The notes beneath the pieces are model-generated. The model made no database searches and was not told where the DNA came from. It was given only the letters and a program-made list of their open reading frames with translations. Below are positions 1 through 9,124 of a stretch of DNA of 64,000 nt, one piece after another. Source of the stretch: Balneolaceae bacterium (GTDB lineage Bacteria; Bacteroidota; Rhodothermia; Balneolales; Balneolaceae). The stretch is taken from NCBI GenBank assembly GCA_034521495.1, contig JAXHMK010000004.1:1-64000 (forward strand), in the 5' to 3' direction. A program made the position numbers and the translations under genes. How positions within the stretch are numbered: position 1 is the first letter of the stretch; each line of letters opens with the position of its first letter.

Positions 1-101
1 ATGGACTTTATTAATTATAACTGTATAAATATCAATTAGTTGATGGGATTTTTAGTATATTTACAGCAGTAAATTAATTTACAAATAAATGGCATCTATT
101 T

Positions 102-266
102 ATGGCACAAGAGTATAAGCAGCAGGGAGTTGTAGGATTATTTGGCAAACATTACCGCCTGAAAAAACTTTCCAGTCAGGGCGATCCCCTTGAAAAACTT
201 AATCGAGTCCCTAAAATCCGCAAGCAATACATAAAAAGAGCCAAAAAAGCGGCTGAATGTTGTTGA
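102..266 (+). pseudogene. N-terminal remnant of an IS5-like transposase
   Basis: A short frame starts at ATG 102 and reads MAQEYKQQGVVGLFGKHYRL followed by LSSQGDPLEKLNRV. The pattern LS..GDPLEKLN is typical of the first 35 residues of IS5-family DDE transposases. Homology stops at about base 220, where the IS1380-type element begins; the last 15 residues and the TGA come from that element. It is a truncated stump with no catalytic residues. The rest of the IS5-like gene is not visible on the other side of the IS1380 copy. Family assignment rests on this short motif only. Confidence 0.55.
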
Positions 267-284
267 TTCAGGCTTTTTTGGCTC
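238..284 (+). terminator. Hairpin at the left end of IS1380 copy 1
   Basis: A 13-bp perfect stem (gagccaaaaaagc, 238-250, against gcttttttggctc, 272-284) continues into a second 6-bp stem (ctgaat/attcag) with loop gttgttg. A run of six T lies in the 3' arm. Its place between the element end and the transposase start suggests that it blocks transcription or translation entering from outside, a common arrangement in insertion sequences. That role is inferred. Confidence 0.6.
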
Positions 285-334
285 GAATAATTTCACTTAT
301 TTAGGTGAGACAAATCAAACTAACGAAGTGAGAT

Positions 335-1626
335 ATGCATATTACAAAATCATCGGATAAGATAACACCATTTGGCGGATTAGATTTTTGTTTGGAAAGT
401 TTTCATACGTGCGGGCTGGCGGGACTGATTGACCGGCACCTCGGCCCGAGAGGTCAAACGGCCGGGTTTTCCTACAGCGATATTGTTGCCAATCTCATGA
501 GCGTATTGTTTACCGGCGGGGATTGCGCCGAGGATCTGGCCGAGCACCTGCGCGAGCCTCTGCATCGCACGCGGGGCCTCTCGCCGTGCAGCCCCGACAC
601 GCTGCTTCGCGGGGTCAAGCAGCTGGCCTGCGAGTCCCGCCAGCTTACTCATCCAACCAGCGGTGTGAACCACACGTTCAACATCAATGAGCCGCTAAAC
701 GAATTGTTGGTGAAAGCCTTGCGGACCACCGGACAACTCAGCAACCGGCGCTGCTATACTCTGGACTATGACAACCAGGTTATTGAAACCGAGAAATGGG
801 ATGCGGTGCGAACCTACAAAAAGTGTCACCGGCTATCAGCCGGGGGTTGCCAGCATTGAGGGCATGCCGGTAACCATCGAAGGGCGCAAGCGGCAACAGC
901 CAGGCGAGCTTTGCCCAGCACGAAACCCTCGACCGACTGTTCGAACGGCTGAATGCCCATGATGTGAGCATTGGCCGCTTTCGGGCCGATTCAGCTTCCT
1001 ATCAACAGGACGTCGTTGATCTGGTGCAACCCCATACCAACCAGTTCTACATCCGGGCCAAACGCTCGGCGGAGATGCTCCGACAGATTTCGGCGATCGA
1101 CCAGGACGACTGGACATCGGTGAAACTGAACTGGCAGCCGATGGATGTGGCCGAGCTGGCTGACTGGCGGCCCTTTGACGGGCAAACCTCCTATCGGCTG
1201 ATCGTCAGCCGCATCAAACGAGACGACCAGCAGGGCGATCTGTTCAGCGGGTCTGCCTACACCTACCGGGCCATTCTAACCAACGATCGTGAGAGCTCCC
1301 CGGAGGAAATTGTTGCCTTCTACAACAAACGCGGAGCCAGTGAGCGGGTCTTTGATATCATGGGCAACGATTTTAGCTGGTCGCGGCTGCCCTGCTCGTT
1401 TCTCTCGCAGAACACGGCCTTTATGATTCTCACGGCCATCATCGCCAACTTCTATCGTTACATCCTCAGCCTCTACTCGAAGCGCATCCCCTGGCTGAAG
1501 GTCACCTACCGGCTTAAAAAGTTTATCTTTCGATTCATCAGCGTTCCCGCCAAGTGGATTCGCTCAGGCAGGCAGAATATCCTTAAACTCTACACCGGTA
1601 AGGGCTACGAGCTGCTTCTGGAGTAG
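335..1626 (+). pseudogene. IS1380-family transposase, two frameshifts
   Basis: Residues 1-163 read in the first frame from ATG 335. An extra T at about 824-826 shifts the frame, and an extra C at 887 shifts it again; the last 220 residues read from about 964. Each insertion is clear by comparison with the intact 429-residue transposase at 25615. All three acidic positions expected of the DDE fold (TLDYDN, FRADSAS and ASERVFD) are still encoded, but in three different frames. The copy should therefore be unable to make transposase, though it could be moved by the intact copy if its ends are functional. Confidence 0.9.
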
Positions 1627-1893
1627 CCAACCGCCCCGCCATCTCCACTGACGCTATTCGTTAATCCAAATTTGTGGGAGAGGTGTGTCCATGAGTAAAA
1701 AAATACAGCAAAACAGGCATCCGTTAGCGGTCAACAGTGGTGAAAATGCAGCAAAGAATCACGGGAAATCTACAAATACGATAGTATTGTCAATCAAATT
1801 TTAGAAAATGAGTACTGTTATTGTACTATCTTATGCAAATGAAATCCTTGCGGATTTGAGGTATTACTAAAACCAAAAAAAACCGGAGACCAC

Positions 1894-3288
1894 ATGCTGG
1901 AGAACGAAACAATCACAGAATTCAATAACACACTTCTTGGAGATGTAGTAACACCTGAAAATAACAGGTATGATGATGAACGGCAGGTTTGGAATGGACT
2001 CATTGACAAATATCCGGAACTGATCGTCAAGTGCAGGGGAACATCCGATGTGATTCACTCTGTAAACTTTGCACGGGAAAATAACCTGCCAGTATCTATT
2101 CGCGGTGGCGGCCATAATGTGGCAGGACTGGCTTTGGTTGACGACGGACTTGTCATTGACCTTTCAGATATGCGTGGAGTTCACGTAGATCCGGACTCAA
2201 AAACGGCTATCGTAGAGGGAGGGGCAATCTGGGCCGATGTGGACCGGGAAACTCAGCTTTATGGGCTGGCCGCTCCCGGCGGAGTCGTTTCTACCACGGG
2301 AGTTGCAGGACTTACTCTTGGCGGCGGGCTGGGAAGGCTTCGGAAAAAACATGGACTCAGTTGTGATAACCTTCGTTCTGTTCGGATTGTGACCGCAGAA
2401 GGAAAAGTGTTAACAGCCAGCGAACATGAAAACAGTGATCTCTTCTGGGCAGTACGGGGCGGCGGCGGAAACTTTGGAATTGTTACAAGCTTCGAATTTA
2501 ATCTCCATGAAGTGGGGCCTCAAGTCATGTTTTGCTTGCCGATGTATCCTATGTTAATGGCCGATGAAGTCCTTTCAGTTTGGCGGGATTTTATGGTTTC
2601 TTCACCCGATGAAGTAAGCTCAGAGGCCTTGCTTTGGTCTATACCTGATGTTGAGGATTTCCCGGAAGAAGCGCGGGGCAAGAGTATTGTAGCGCACCCC
2701 GGCAATGTACTCCGGTGATCCGGATGAAGGCCAGCGGGTGCTCCAGCCCTCAGGGAGATCGGCAAACCGGTAGTTGATATGAGCGGTCAATATCCTTTTG
2801 CAATGGTACAAAGTATGTTCGATTGGGCATTTCCAAAACACGAGCGAAATTACTATTTCAAATCAACGGATTTAGCTTCACTTGATGATGACGTGATAAA
2901 AGCGATCGTTTCAAAAGGAAAAGAACGTCCTGTTCCTTCCATGTTAGTGGCAATCTGGCATTACGGGGGAGAAATGAACAGGATTCCTGCGGAAAATGCA
3001 GCTTTCGGCAGCCGTGATACGTCATTTCTGTTTAGTGTCGATTCAGTTTGGGACGACCCCGACGACTCGGAAAAAGTGATTGCATGGTCGCGCAATGTTC
3101 TGGATGAGATGAAACCCTATTCAGGTTCCGGTATGTATCCCAATTTCCCCGGTTTTGGAGAAGAAGGAAACGAGTTGGTGCAATCCGCTTATGGTAAAAA
3201 TTATAAACGCCTTGCAAAAATAAAGGCCAAGTACGATCCGGATAATTTTTTCAGTGTGAATTTGAATATAAAACCATTAGAAAAATGA
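1894..3288 (+). pseudogene. FAD-binding oxidoreductase of the berberine-bridge (BBE) type, disrupted
   Basis: Family members oxidise alcohols or sugars using FAD. The first half (1894-2715) carries an FAD_binding_4 domain with RGGGHNVAG, whose His usually holds FAD covalently, and LTLGGGLG. The second half (2779-3288) carries the C-terminal BBE domain ending YDPDNFF. Both halves are in the same frame, but between them the homologous reading (YSGDPDEGQRVLQP) lies one frame over. It looks like a 7-bp insertion near 2693-2700 and a lost C near 2748. A TGA at 2716-2718 ends the first frame. Restored length is about 465 residues, normal for the family. The stop overlaps the next ATG (ATGA), indicating an operon with the outer-membrane receptor. 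A second BBE gene end lies at 7640-7746. Confidence 0.8.
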
Positions 3289-5718
3289 CTCCAAAACAGT
3301 TGATCCGTTTATTATCGATTTTCCTCATCCTGTTTTTCTATAGCATGGATGTTCAATCACAGGCTGTGATAACGGGAACAGTCGTCGAAGAAAACGGCTC
3401 ACCACTGCCCGGGGCCAATGTACTTTTACTGCAGCCATCTGATTCTGCTTTAGTGAAGGGGACCGTAACTGACAATGCCGGATACTATGAGCTGAATAAC
3501 ATTGATCCTGGCCGGTACTTGTTGTCGGTCTCCATGGTTGGTTTTCAGATATATATATCTGCTCCATTTGAATCAGACCAGGAACCCATCCGGTTTGAAA
3601 CGATCACACTACAGGTTTCACTGGAAGAGATGGGCGAAGTGGATGTCACTGCCCGCCGGCCGTTGTTTGAGCAGGAAATCGACCGGCTGGTTGTTAATGT
3701 GCAGCGAAGTATTACATCCTCCGGTAGTTCTGTACTGCAGGTACTGGAAAAATCTCCGGGAATCCAGGTGAACCGCCAGAGTAATTCCCTTTCCATGAGT
3801 GGTAAAACCGGTGTGCGGGTGATGATCAACGATAAATTTGTTCAGCTCCCCATTGATGCCGTGGTTCAGATGCTGGACGGTATGAGTGCCGCCAATATCG
3901 ATCAGATTGAGCTCATTACAACACCACCGGCAAGGTATGAAGCCGAAGGAGATGCGGGTATTATCCACATCAAAATGACGCAGTTTACAGAGTTGGGCAC
4001 CACCGGTATGATCGGCGGTAACCTGGGGTATAATCAGGCGGAAACACTCGGCGGAAATGTGAACATCAGCCACCGTGGAAATAAACTGGCCCTTTTTCTG
4101 GATTACTCCATCCACTACGACCGAACAGAGACCAACTGGATTAATGAGCGTTTCTTGCTTAAAGATGGATTCATGGGAAGAGATAACAAGCGATAATATA
4201 CGGAAACCGTCAACCGGCGTTCAAAATGCACGGGCAGGTATGGAAGTTCAGATTGGTGGTAAAACGACAGCCGGACTCCTACTTACCGGCTACCAAAGGC
4301 TGTGGGATACACGCGATCTGTCTGATAATTTCGCCCGATTCAGCCCCACATCAAGCCTGAGCACCGAAATGTCGGTTCGTGAAACCAACCGGTGGAGAAA
4401 CGGGCTGGTAAACGTGAGTCTTGACCACAAGTTCGATGAAAATAAAACGCTCAATTTTGATGTGGACTACCTTTACTTCAAGAACGACAATCCATCTCAG
4501 TATAAAAACAGGTTCATCGAAGGTGATCACACACTTTTGAATAGGGAAGAAATCGATGTTACAAAGGAGACACCGATCAACATCCGGGTTTCAAAACTGG
4601 ATTTTCGGAATGAAATTTCTGATGCATTTACGCTGGAAACAGGTGTTAAAGGATCACTATCTGAATTTTCAAACAAAGTTGGTGTTTCCGATTTGGTAGA
4701 GAATGTTTGGGTGAAAAATGATACGTTCACTCAAGACGCCGATCTTTCAGAAAAAACTGCAGCTGGCTATCTATCCGGTAACTGGACACCTGCCGAAAAC
4801 CTGAGGATAAACGCAGGATTGCGGTTTGAGTATACCGACCGGTTTTTGAGCACACCTGAAACTCCCGGACTTGTGGATGTGCAGGATGGTTATCTTTTCC
4901 CAAGCCTGTTTATTCAGAAAAACATGCAGAATGAGAAAAGCGTCGGATTCTCTTACGCGAGGAGAATCACCCGTCCTACGTTTAATGATCTGGCTCCATT
5001 TGTATTTTTTGTTGATCCGAACACGTTTCTGTCGGGTAATTCAGACCTCGAACCGGCCATCAGTGATGCGCTGAAACTGGATTACAATCATAAACAGTGG
5101 CTCATTTCACTTCAATACAGCTATACCAAAGATGCAATTGCGCCCTTCCAGCCTGTTCTAAATGAATCCACAAATGAGCAAACCTACAGCACACAAAACC
5201 TGAGTTATTTTCAAACCTATGCAATCAATACAAGTTTCCCCCTGTTTTTTGCTCCCTGGTGGGAATTGCGAACCAATCTGTCGGGAAACTACCAGGTATT
5301 CAGAACCGCACACTATGATGAGAATCCTACTCAGAATACGTATGTATTTACGGCTAATATCACCAATACCATTGATCTCCCCCGTGAGTTTTCATTCGAA
5401 GTCTCAGGATTTTATCAATCCAAATCAGTTTGGGGAATTATGGAAATCAGGCCACTGGGATGGCTAAATGCCGGTGTCCAGAAAAGAGTAGCGTCAGGCC
5501 GGGGCATGTTACGGCTTTCTGCTAATGATATCTTACAAACGAACGTTTGGAATGGCATCACAGATCTGCCAAGCGCAAACCTGGATTCTCAATTTATATA
5601 TGATTTGAAAGAGAGAAATGTGCAGTTAACATTTACCTGGAATTTCGGGAACAGTAAGATAAAGTCGATGAATGTGAGTACCGGATCGGAAGAAGAGCAG
5701 AGCAGAGTAACCAACTAA
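3285..5718 (+). pseudogene. Outer-membrane beta-barrel receptor (TonB-dependent-like), one-base frameshift
   Basis: The restored protein is about 810 residues: signal peptide (about 1-27, ending VQSQ), a carboxypeptidase-regulatory-like beta domain (GTVVEENGSPLPGANVLL), a plug-like region (VLEKSPGIQVN, IELITTPPARYEAEG), then a long barrel. This is the OMP_b-brl_3 type common in Bacteroidota, usually importing oligomers or peptides; the substrate is not visible. The first frame ends at 4196 and the barrel continues in another frame. Removing one G from the GGG at 4175-4177 joins DGFM to EEITSDNIRKP without a gap. A paralogue with the same layout lies at 59478-61934. It is either a real pseudogene or a sequence error. 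Confidence 0.85.
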
Positions 5719-5742
5719 AAATCAAAATATATCGGAAAAATT

Positions 5743-5841
5743 ATGAAACGAATAACCATCCTTACACTAATCCTGGTAACGGTAATCACAGGTTTTTCTA
5801 TTGCACAATCTCTCAACATCATCATTGAGAAGTTAGGTTAG
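5743..5841 (+). pseudogene. Signal-peptide stump of a lost secreted protein
   Basis: ATG 5743 opens a 32-residue frame beginning MKRITILTLILVTVITGFSI, a clear signal peptide with a Lys/Arg start and a hydrophobic core, then AQSLNIIIEKLG and a stop. It lies 24 bases after the receptor gene. Nothing recognisable continues in other frames. It could be a very small exported peptide, but the abrupt end in a region full of gene remnants makes a truncated gene more likely. Confidence 0.35.
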
Positions 5842-5964
5842 CCTATAAACTTTGAAATGAGTCCCGATTTCTCCATTTTGTTTTAATTCTTCTGAATAAA
5901 GAGTTTCGCAGGAAGATGTTTTGATAATCCTTTGATGGTGTACTAACTCTCACACGTCCTGTTT

Positions 5965-6837
5965 ATGGATCTCTATGAAGCACAAATATCGAACCCGGAA
6001 CTGTTTCCGCAATTTTCGTTGAAAGACACCCTGTTTTTGCACTACACCTGTCCGCAGCAGGAAAGGCTGATGCAGCTCTATTCTAAATATATACAGTTCG
6101 ATTTTACGTTAAACGGAAAACGGATTATTAACCAGGGAAGTAACAGGTATGTGGCCAACCCGGATAAGGGCTTAATTGTTAAAAAATGTGCTTTTGTACA
6201 GGAATTACCATCCGTCTCTGAAGGATGGGATGTGCTCATATTCTACCTGAAAGACGACTATCTTCGTTCTTTGTTTGAGGAATTCAGGCCGCATTTATCG
6301 CTGGAAGATTTACCGGAGCCGAATAAAGTCATGATTGAACCCTTTTCGATTAATGAGCACATCAAAAATAGCTACAAAAGTTTTATCCCCTACATCATTC
6401 ATAAAAAAACACTACCCGATAATGTCCTCGAAAATAAATTTAAGGAATTACTGTTTAATGTCTTTTCCCACCCTGAGAACAAACACCTGCTGGCGTATAT
6501 CCTGAGAACGGTAGAAAACTTTCAGACTCCTATCTGGGAAGTGATGGAAGCGAATTACTTTTACGATTTAAATATCCAGGATTTTGCAAAAATTGCCAAT
6601 CGCAGCTTATCTGCCTTTAAGAGAGATTTTAAAAAACACTATCAAACATCGCCCGGAAAATGGCTCACTGAGAGACGCCTGAAAAGAGCTAAAAGTATGC
6701 TACAGACCGGGAACAAAACAATAAGCCAGGTCGCTTTCGATTGCGGCTTTAGCAATTTATCGCACTTCAGCAGAACGTATAAGGCCGAATACGGCATGTC
6801 CCCATCTGAATATCGGAGAGATTGGGCTGATAAGTAA
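5965..6837 (+). CDS. AraC-family transcriptional regulator
   Basis: 290 residues. The C-terminal third holds two helix-turn-helix motifs of the AraC type: DFAKIANRSLSAFKRDFKKH and ISQVAFDCGFSNLSHFSRTY, ending MSPSEYR. The N-terminal 180 residues are a ligand- or dimer-type domain without a motif I can name. It follows the receptor and precedes small lipoprotein genes, so it may control one or both, but no operator could be identified. The start is set by ATG 5965; no strong ribosome site precedes it. Confidence 0.9.
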   Translation: MDLYEAQISNPELFPQFSLKDTLFLHYTCPQQERLMQLYSKYIQFDFTLNGKRIINQGSNRYVANPDKGLIVKKCAFVQELPSVSEGWDVLIFYLKDDYLRSLFEEFRPHLSLEDLPEPNKVMIEPFSINEHIKNSYKSFIPYIIHKKTLPDNVLENKFKELLFNVFSHPENKHLLAYILRTVENFQTPIWEVMEANYFYDLNIQDFAKIANRSLSAFKRDFKKHYQTSPGKWLTERRLKRAKSMLQTGNKTISQVAFDCGFSNLSHFSRTYKAEYGMSPSEYRRDWADK

Positions 6838-7013
6838 AGTTTCTGAGCTTCTGAGAAAAGCCTGAATCACGGGAATCTACTATGTTGCATTCAGACAGAT
6901 AACAAGTCATTAGGGATTCCTGCCGGAGGTCAATGAGGTTGATTTCCATATATGTTTTCCCATCTGATGTTATCTCAAACAATCACCCTTTAATCTTCTA
7001 CATGGAAATAATT

Positions 7014-7511
7014 ATGAACAGTTTATATAAAATTTCTCTGATCTGTACCCTTCTCTTTGGCCTGGGATTCACAGCTTGCCAGGCTCAATCCGATGATGGC
7101 ATCATGACGGAATACCCGGCAGAAAAAGCCGAAATCATGCAAACGTGGAATGACATTGTTGAAAGCGTCAAAGTTGGGGATGTGGACAAATTAATCTCCT
7201 TTCATGCATACGGACCCAAATTCACTGAATTTAAACAAGGTGCTCCCCGCAACGGTGGAGAGGAAAATGAAGCCTTTGAACGGGAAGTTTTTGGCAGCGT
7301 TACGGAAGCCGTTAAAATGGATGCCAATGATATGAAAGTGGCCGTTTATTACGGGAATGTAGCCGTTGTAAGCTTCCATTCAGATTTTCATCTGAAGTTT
7401 GGAGAGGACCTGGCTGTTGTGAATGATCAGATCAGCCTGGTATTTGTTAAAAATAATCAGGGAGAATGGAAAATTGTTCATGAGCATCACTCGCCTCTTT
7501 CCGAAGTATAA
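7014..7511 (+). CDS. Exported NTF2/SnoaL-like protein (DUF4440 type)
   Basis: The start is taken at ATG 7014, which gives a proper signal sequence (MNSLYKISLICTLLFGLGF then TACQA, a plausible lipobox). The open frame extends upstream to 6933, but that part has no signal character. The mature part, about 140 residues, has the pattern of SnoaL-like folds: an N-terminal helix (IMQTWNDIVESVKVGDVDKL), FHAYGPKFTEF, and a C-terminal strand pair (QGEWKIVHEHHSPL). Members bind small hydrophobic molecules or act as minor enzymes. The ligand is unknown. Another NTF2-like lipoprotein lies at 62273. Confidence 0.7.
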   Translation: MNSLYKISLICTLLFGLGFTACQAQSDDGIMTEYPAEKAEIMQTWNDIVESVKVGDVDKLISFHAYGPKFTEFKQGAPRNGGEENEAFEREVFGSVTEAVKMDANDMKVAVYYGNVAVVSFHSDFHLKFGEDLAVVNDQISLVFVKNNQGEWKIVHEHHSPLSEV

Positions 7512-7522
7512 GTAAACAAGAC

Positions 7523-7548
7523 CTGACAGCGTCCGAAGGTCCTGTCAG
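7523..7548. repeat. Small CTGACAG/CTGTCAG hairpin repeat
   Basis: The 7-bp arms ctgacag (7523-7529) and ctgtcag (7542-7548) lie just after the NTF2-like gene. A near-copy with the same arms and similar spacing follows the receiver-phosphatase gene at 40858-40883. Both sit 12-65 bases after a stop codon, so they may serve as 3' end hairpins, although no T-run follows. Confidence 0.4.
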
Positions 7549-7639
7549 CGTCGAATGAGTGGATACATCCAATAATCCATCAGGATCATTATAAAACCAA
7601 CCAAATCGATAAGCAGGCTGGATAAAAGCTGAACGGAAA

Positions 7640-7746
7640 GATCATCTTTCCAACGGGTTATAATTACGAGCGGCTGCATGAAGTAAAAGCCAAATACGAT
7701 CCAAAAATTTTTCCATATCAACCAGAATATCAAACCAAGAAAGTAA
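7640..7746 (+). pseudogene. C-terminal remnant of a second BBE-type FAD oxidoreductase
   Basis: Bases 7662-7703 read NYERLHEVKAKYDP, the conserved end of BBE oxidoreductases (compare NYKRLAKIKAKYDP in the gene at 1894). If one A and one T are added to the A/T runs at 7703-7712, the frame continues as KNFFHINQNIKPRK and stops at 7744-7746, a perfect family C-terminus. Nothing of the first 400 residues is present nearby. The 7512-7835 interval otherwise holds only the small hairpin repeat. Confidence 0.6.
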
Positions 7747-7835
7747 TACAGTAATCCTGAGAGATTTTGTCCCACGATTACAGATTAAACAGGCACAAAA
7801 CGTGCCGCAACATCAACAATAAAACAAGAGGTATT

Positions 7836-8513
7836 ATGAAAACACTAAAACTACTGCCGATACTACTGATAACGGGCCTGCTGTTCGGGTGCGAATCAAA
7901 CACCCCGGTTTCGCCGGAAAGTGAATTAGCATCTGCTGAATTGCAGTCGGATGCCGCTGCTAAAGGTTACACAAAATCCACTGCGGATATTTTCAACGGT
8001 GTTACCGGTGAAATCATCGGTGTTTCGACACTGCACCGGAATGGCAATGGAATAACCGTAAACTTTAAGACAACTAAATTAATGCCCGGCCATGCCTACA
8101 CATTGTGGTGGGTGATATGGAATAAACCGGAATTGTGTGCGACACCGGGAGCTTGTGTGGAATCTGATTTTGGAAATGCCTTGAACGTGGAAGTACAGCT
8201 TCTGTATGCCACAGGAAGTGTTGCAGGAAATAACGGGAAAGGAAATTTCTCGGCTCACTTGAAAGAAAACGATGACAGCGGCTCGGTTCATGAACTTTTT
8301 GGACTGCCAAGCTTTGGCGGCCTGCAGGATGCGCAAACTGCAGAGATTCACGCTGTTTTGAGAAGCCACGGGCCGAAAATACCCGGCCAGGTAGGCGAGC
8401 AGATCAATTCCTATGAAGGCGGCTGCGTTGTTAATTTTGCGCCCTTTACCGAAATACCGGACGAGGCGGGAGAGTGCGGAGACATCATTGCTGCCATTCA
8501 TGCGCCGCTTTGA
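7836..8513 (+). CDS. Secreted lipoprotein of unknown function
   Basis: The start is ATG 7836, preceded by a good ribosome site (aagaggtatt). MKTLKLLPILLITGLLFGC is a classic lipoprotein signal with Cys at position 19, so about 225 residues. The mature part has a beta-rich feel: TADIFNGVTGEIIGVSTL, HAYTLWWVIWNKPELC, HAVLRSHGPKIPGQ, and six Cys that could form disulfides. I do not recognise a named domain. It stands alone between the BBE remnant and a palindromic repeat region. Confidence 0.7.
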   Translation: MKTLKLLPILLITGLLFGCESNTPVSPESELASAELQSDAAAKGYTKSTADIFNGVTGEIIGVSTLHRNGNGITVNFKTTKLMPGHAYTLWWVIWNKPELCATPGACVESDFGNALNVEVQLLYATGSVAGNNGKGNFSAHLKENDDSGSVHELFGLPSFGGLQDAQTAEIHAVLRSHGPKIPGQVGEQINSYEGGCVVNFAPFTEIPDEAGECGDIIAAIHAPL

Positions 8514-8526
8514 AAGTAGTGTCAGT

Positions 8527-8550
8527 GAATGATTAGTAAATCATTCATTT
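8527..8550 (+). terminator. Possible terminator after the lipoprotein gene
   Basis: An 8-bp perfect stem (gaatgatt, 8527-8534; aatcattc, 8539-8546) with loop agta is followed by attttaa, 13 bases after the stop codon. The stem is AT-rich and the T-run is short, so it would be a weak terminator. Confidence 0.35.
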
Positions 8551-8691
8551 TAACGGCTCTATGTTGATCGGTGTGGATATGAGGTGCAATTTTTAATACG
8601 AATTACAATTTAAAGTTACTTCCTCGTCAATACTTTTGTAGTGTTTTAAATGAGATAGTTAAAACTGAGATCAACTTTTAAACCAGAACCA

Positions 8692-8960
8692 GACCCTGAA
8701 AGGGTCACATATTGCAGCCTGGGGCACCGCCCCAGGTTTGCAGAATCAAGTCTATAATACCCCGAGGCAACAGATGCCATCAACGCTCCATACCTTATCG
8801 AGGGGTGGTGTACCTGAATCGGTTAGGGGTAACAGGGAGTTGATTCGGTCTGGATAACAACCATCGTAATGGGATCTGTGCCCTAATTAGATAATGGGCC
8901 GATGGTATTTCCCGTGTATCCGTGATACTATGTTCTACGACCCTTTCAGAGTCATATTGC
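8692..8960. repeat. Palindrome-rich non-coding element
   Basis: The 610-bp gap between 8513 and 9125 has no supportable gene. It contains a structured block that opens with gaccctgaaagggtcacata (8692 on), followed by a strong hairpin cctgggg/ccccagg (8718-8724, 8730-8736). It closes near 8940-8960 with gaccctttcagagtcata, a near inverted copy of its opening. The block is more GC-rich than its surroundings. It resembles dispersed intergenic repeats of environmental bacteria, but no second copy occurs in this window. Confidence 0.4.
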
Positions 8961-9124
8961 CGACCGCAGAATGCCAGTGTAGATTATCGTTCTGTTTAAC
9001 AGAAACAATAGGAGATTTATTTTTGCCTCAATCATGTACAGCAATCTAATAGGAAAGTAGGTCGGAATTGTCCATTATATCCTGTGTAAATCCATTCAAA
9101 AAAATTCCTACCCGCAGGTAAAAA

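Larger units (their letters stand above)
221..1833 (+). mobile_element. IS1380-family insertion sequence, copy 1 (inactivated)
   Basis: The stretch is nearly identical to the copy at 25501-27110, which defines its limits: identity begins at 221 and ends at 1833. The outermost bases form a weak inverted repeat (left CAAGCAATACATAA, right complement TAAGATAGTACAATAA). It is three bases longer than copy 2 because of one-base insertions near 824-826 and 887 in the transposase and one in the 3' non-coding tail. Flanks (TCCG on the left, TGCA on the right) show no target duplication, so this may be a rearranged copy. The element is visibly more GC-rich than its neighbours. Confidence 0.85.

Noticed and set aside
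380-1185. Minus-strand frames over IS1380 copy 1 (for example 380-673, 836-1117)
   Set aside because: They mirror the GC-rich transposase on the other strand, recur in the same place in copy 2 and have no ribosome sites.
1692-1803. Small frame MSKKIQQNRHPLAVNSG in the IS1380 tail
   Set aside because: It changes frame and stops early in copy 2 because of a one-base difference, so it is not conserved as protein.
4075-4180. Apparent N-terminus of the frame starting at 4075
   Set aside because: The first 35 residues overlap the receptor gene in the wrong frame; the real sequence is the continuation of the gene at 3285 after a one-base shift.
7545-7775. Minus-strand 76-residue hydrophobic frame
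   Set aside because: It is the reverse of the BBE C-terminal remnant; the plus strand gives a recognisable family ending, the minus strand does not.
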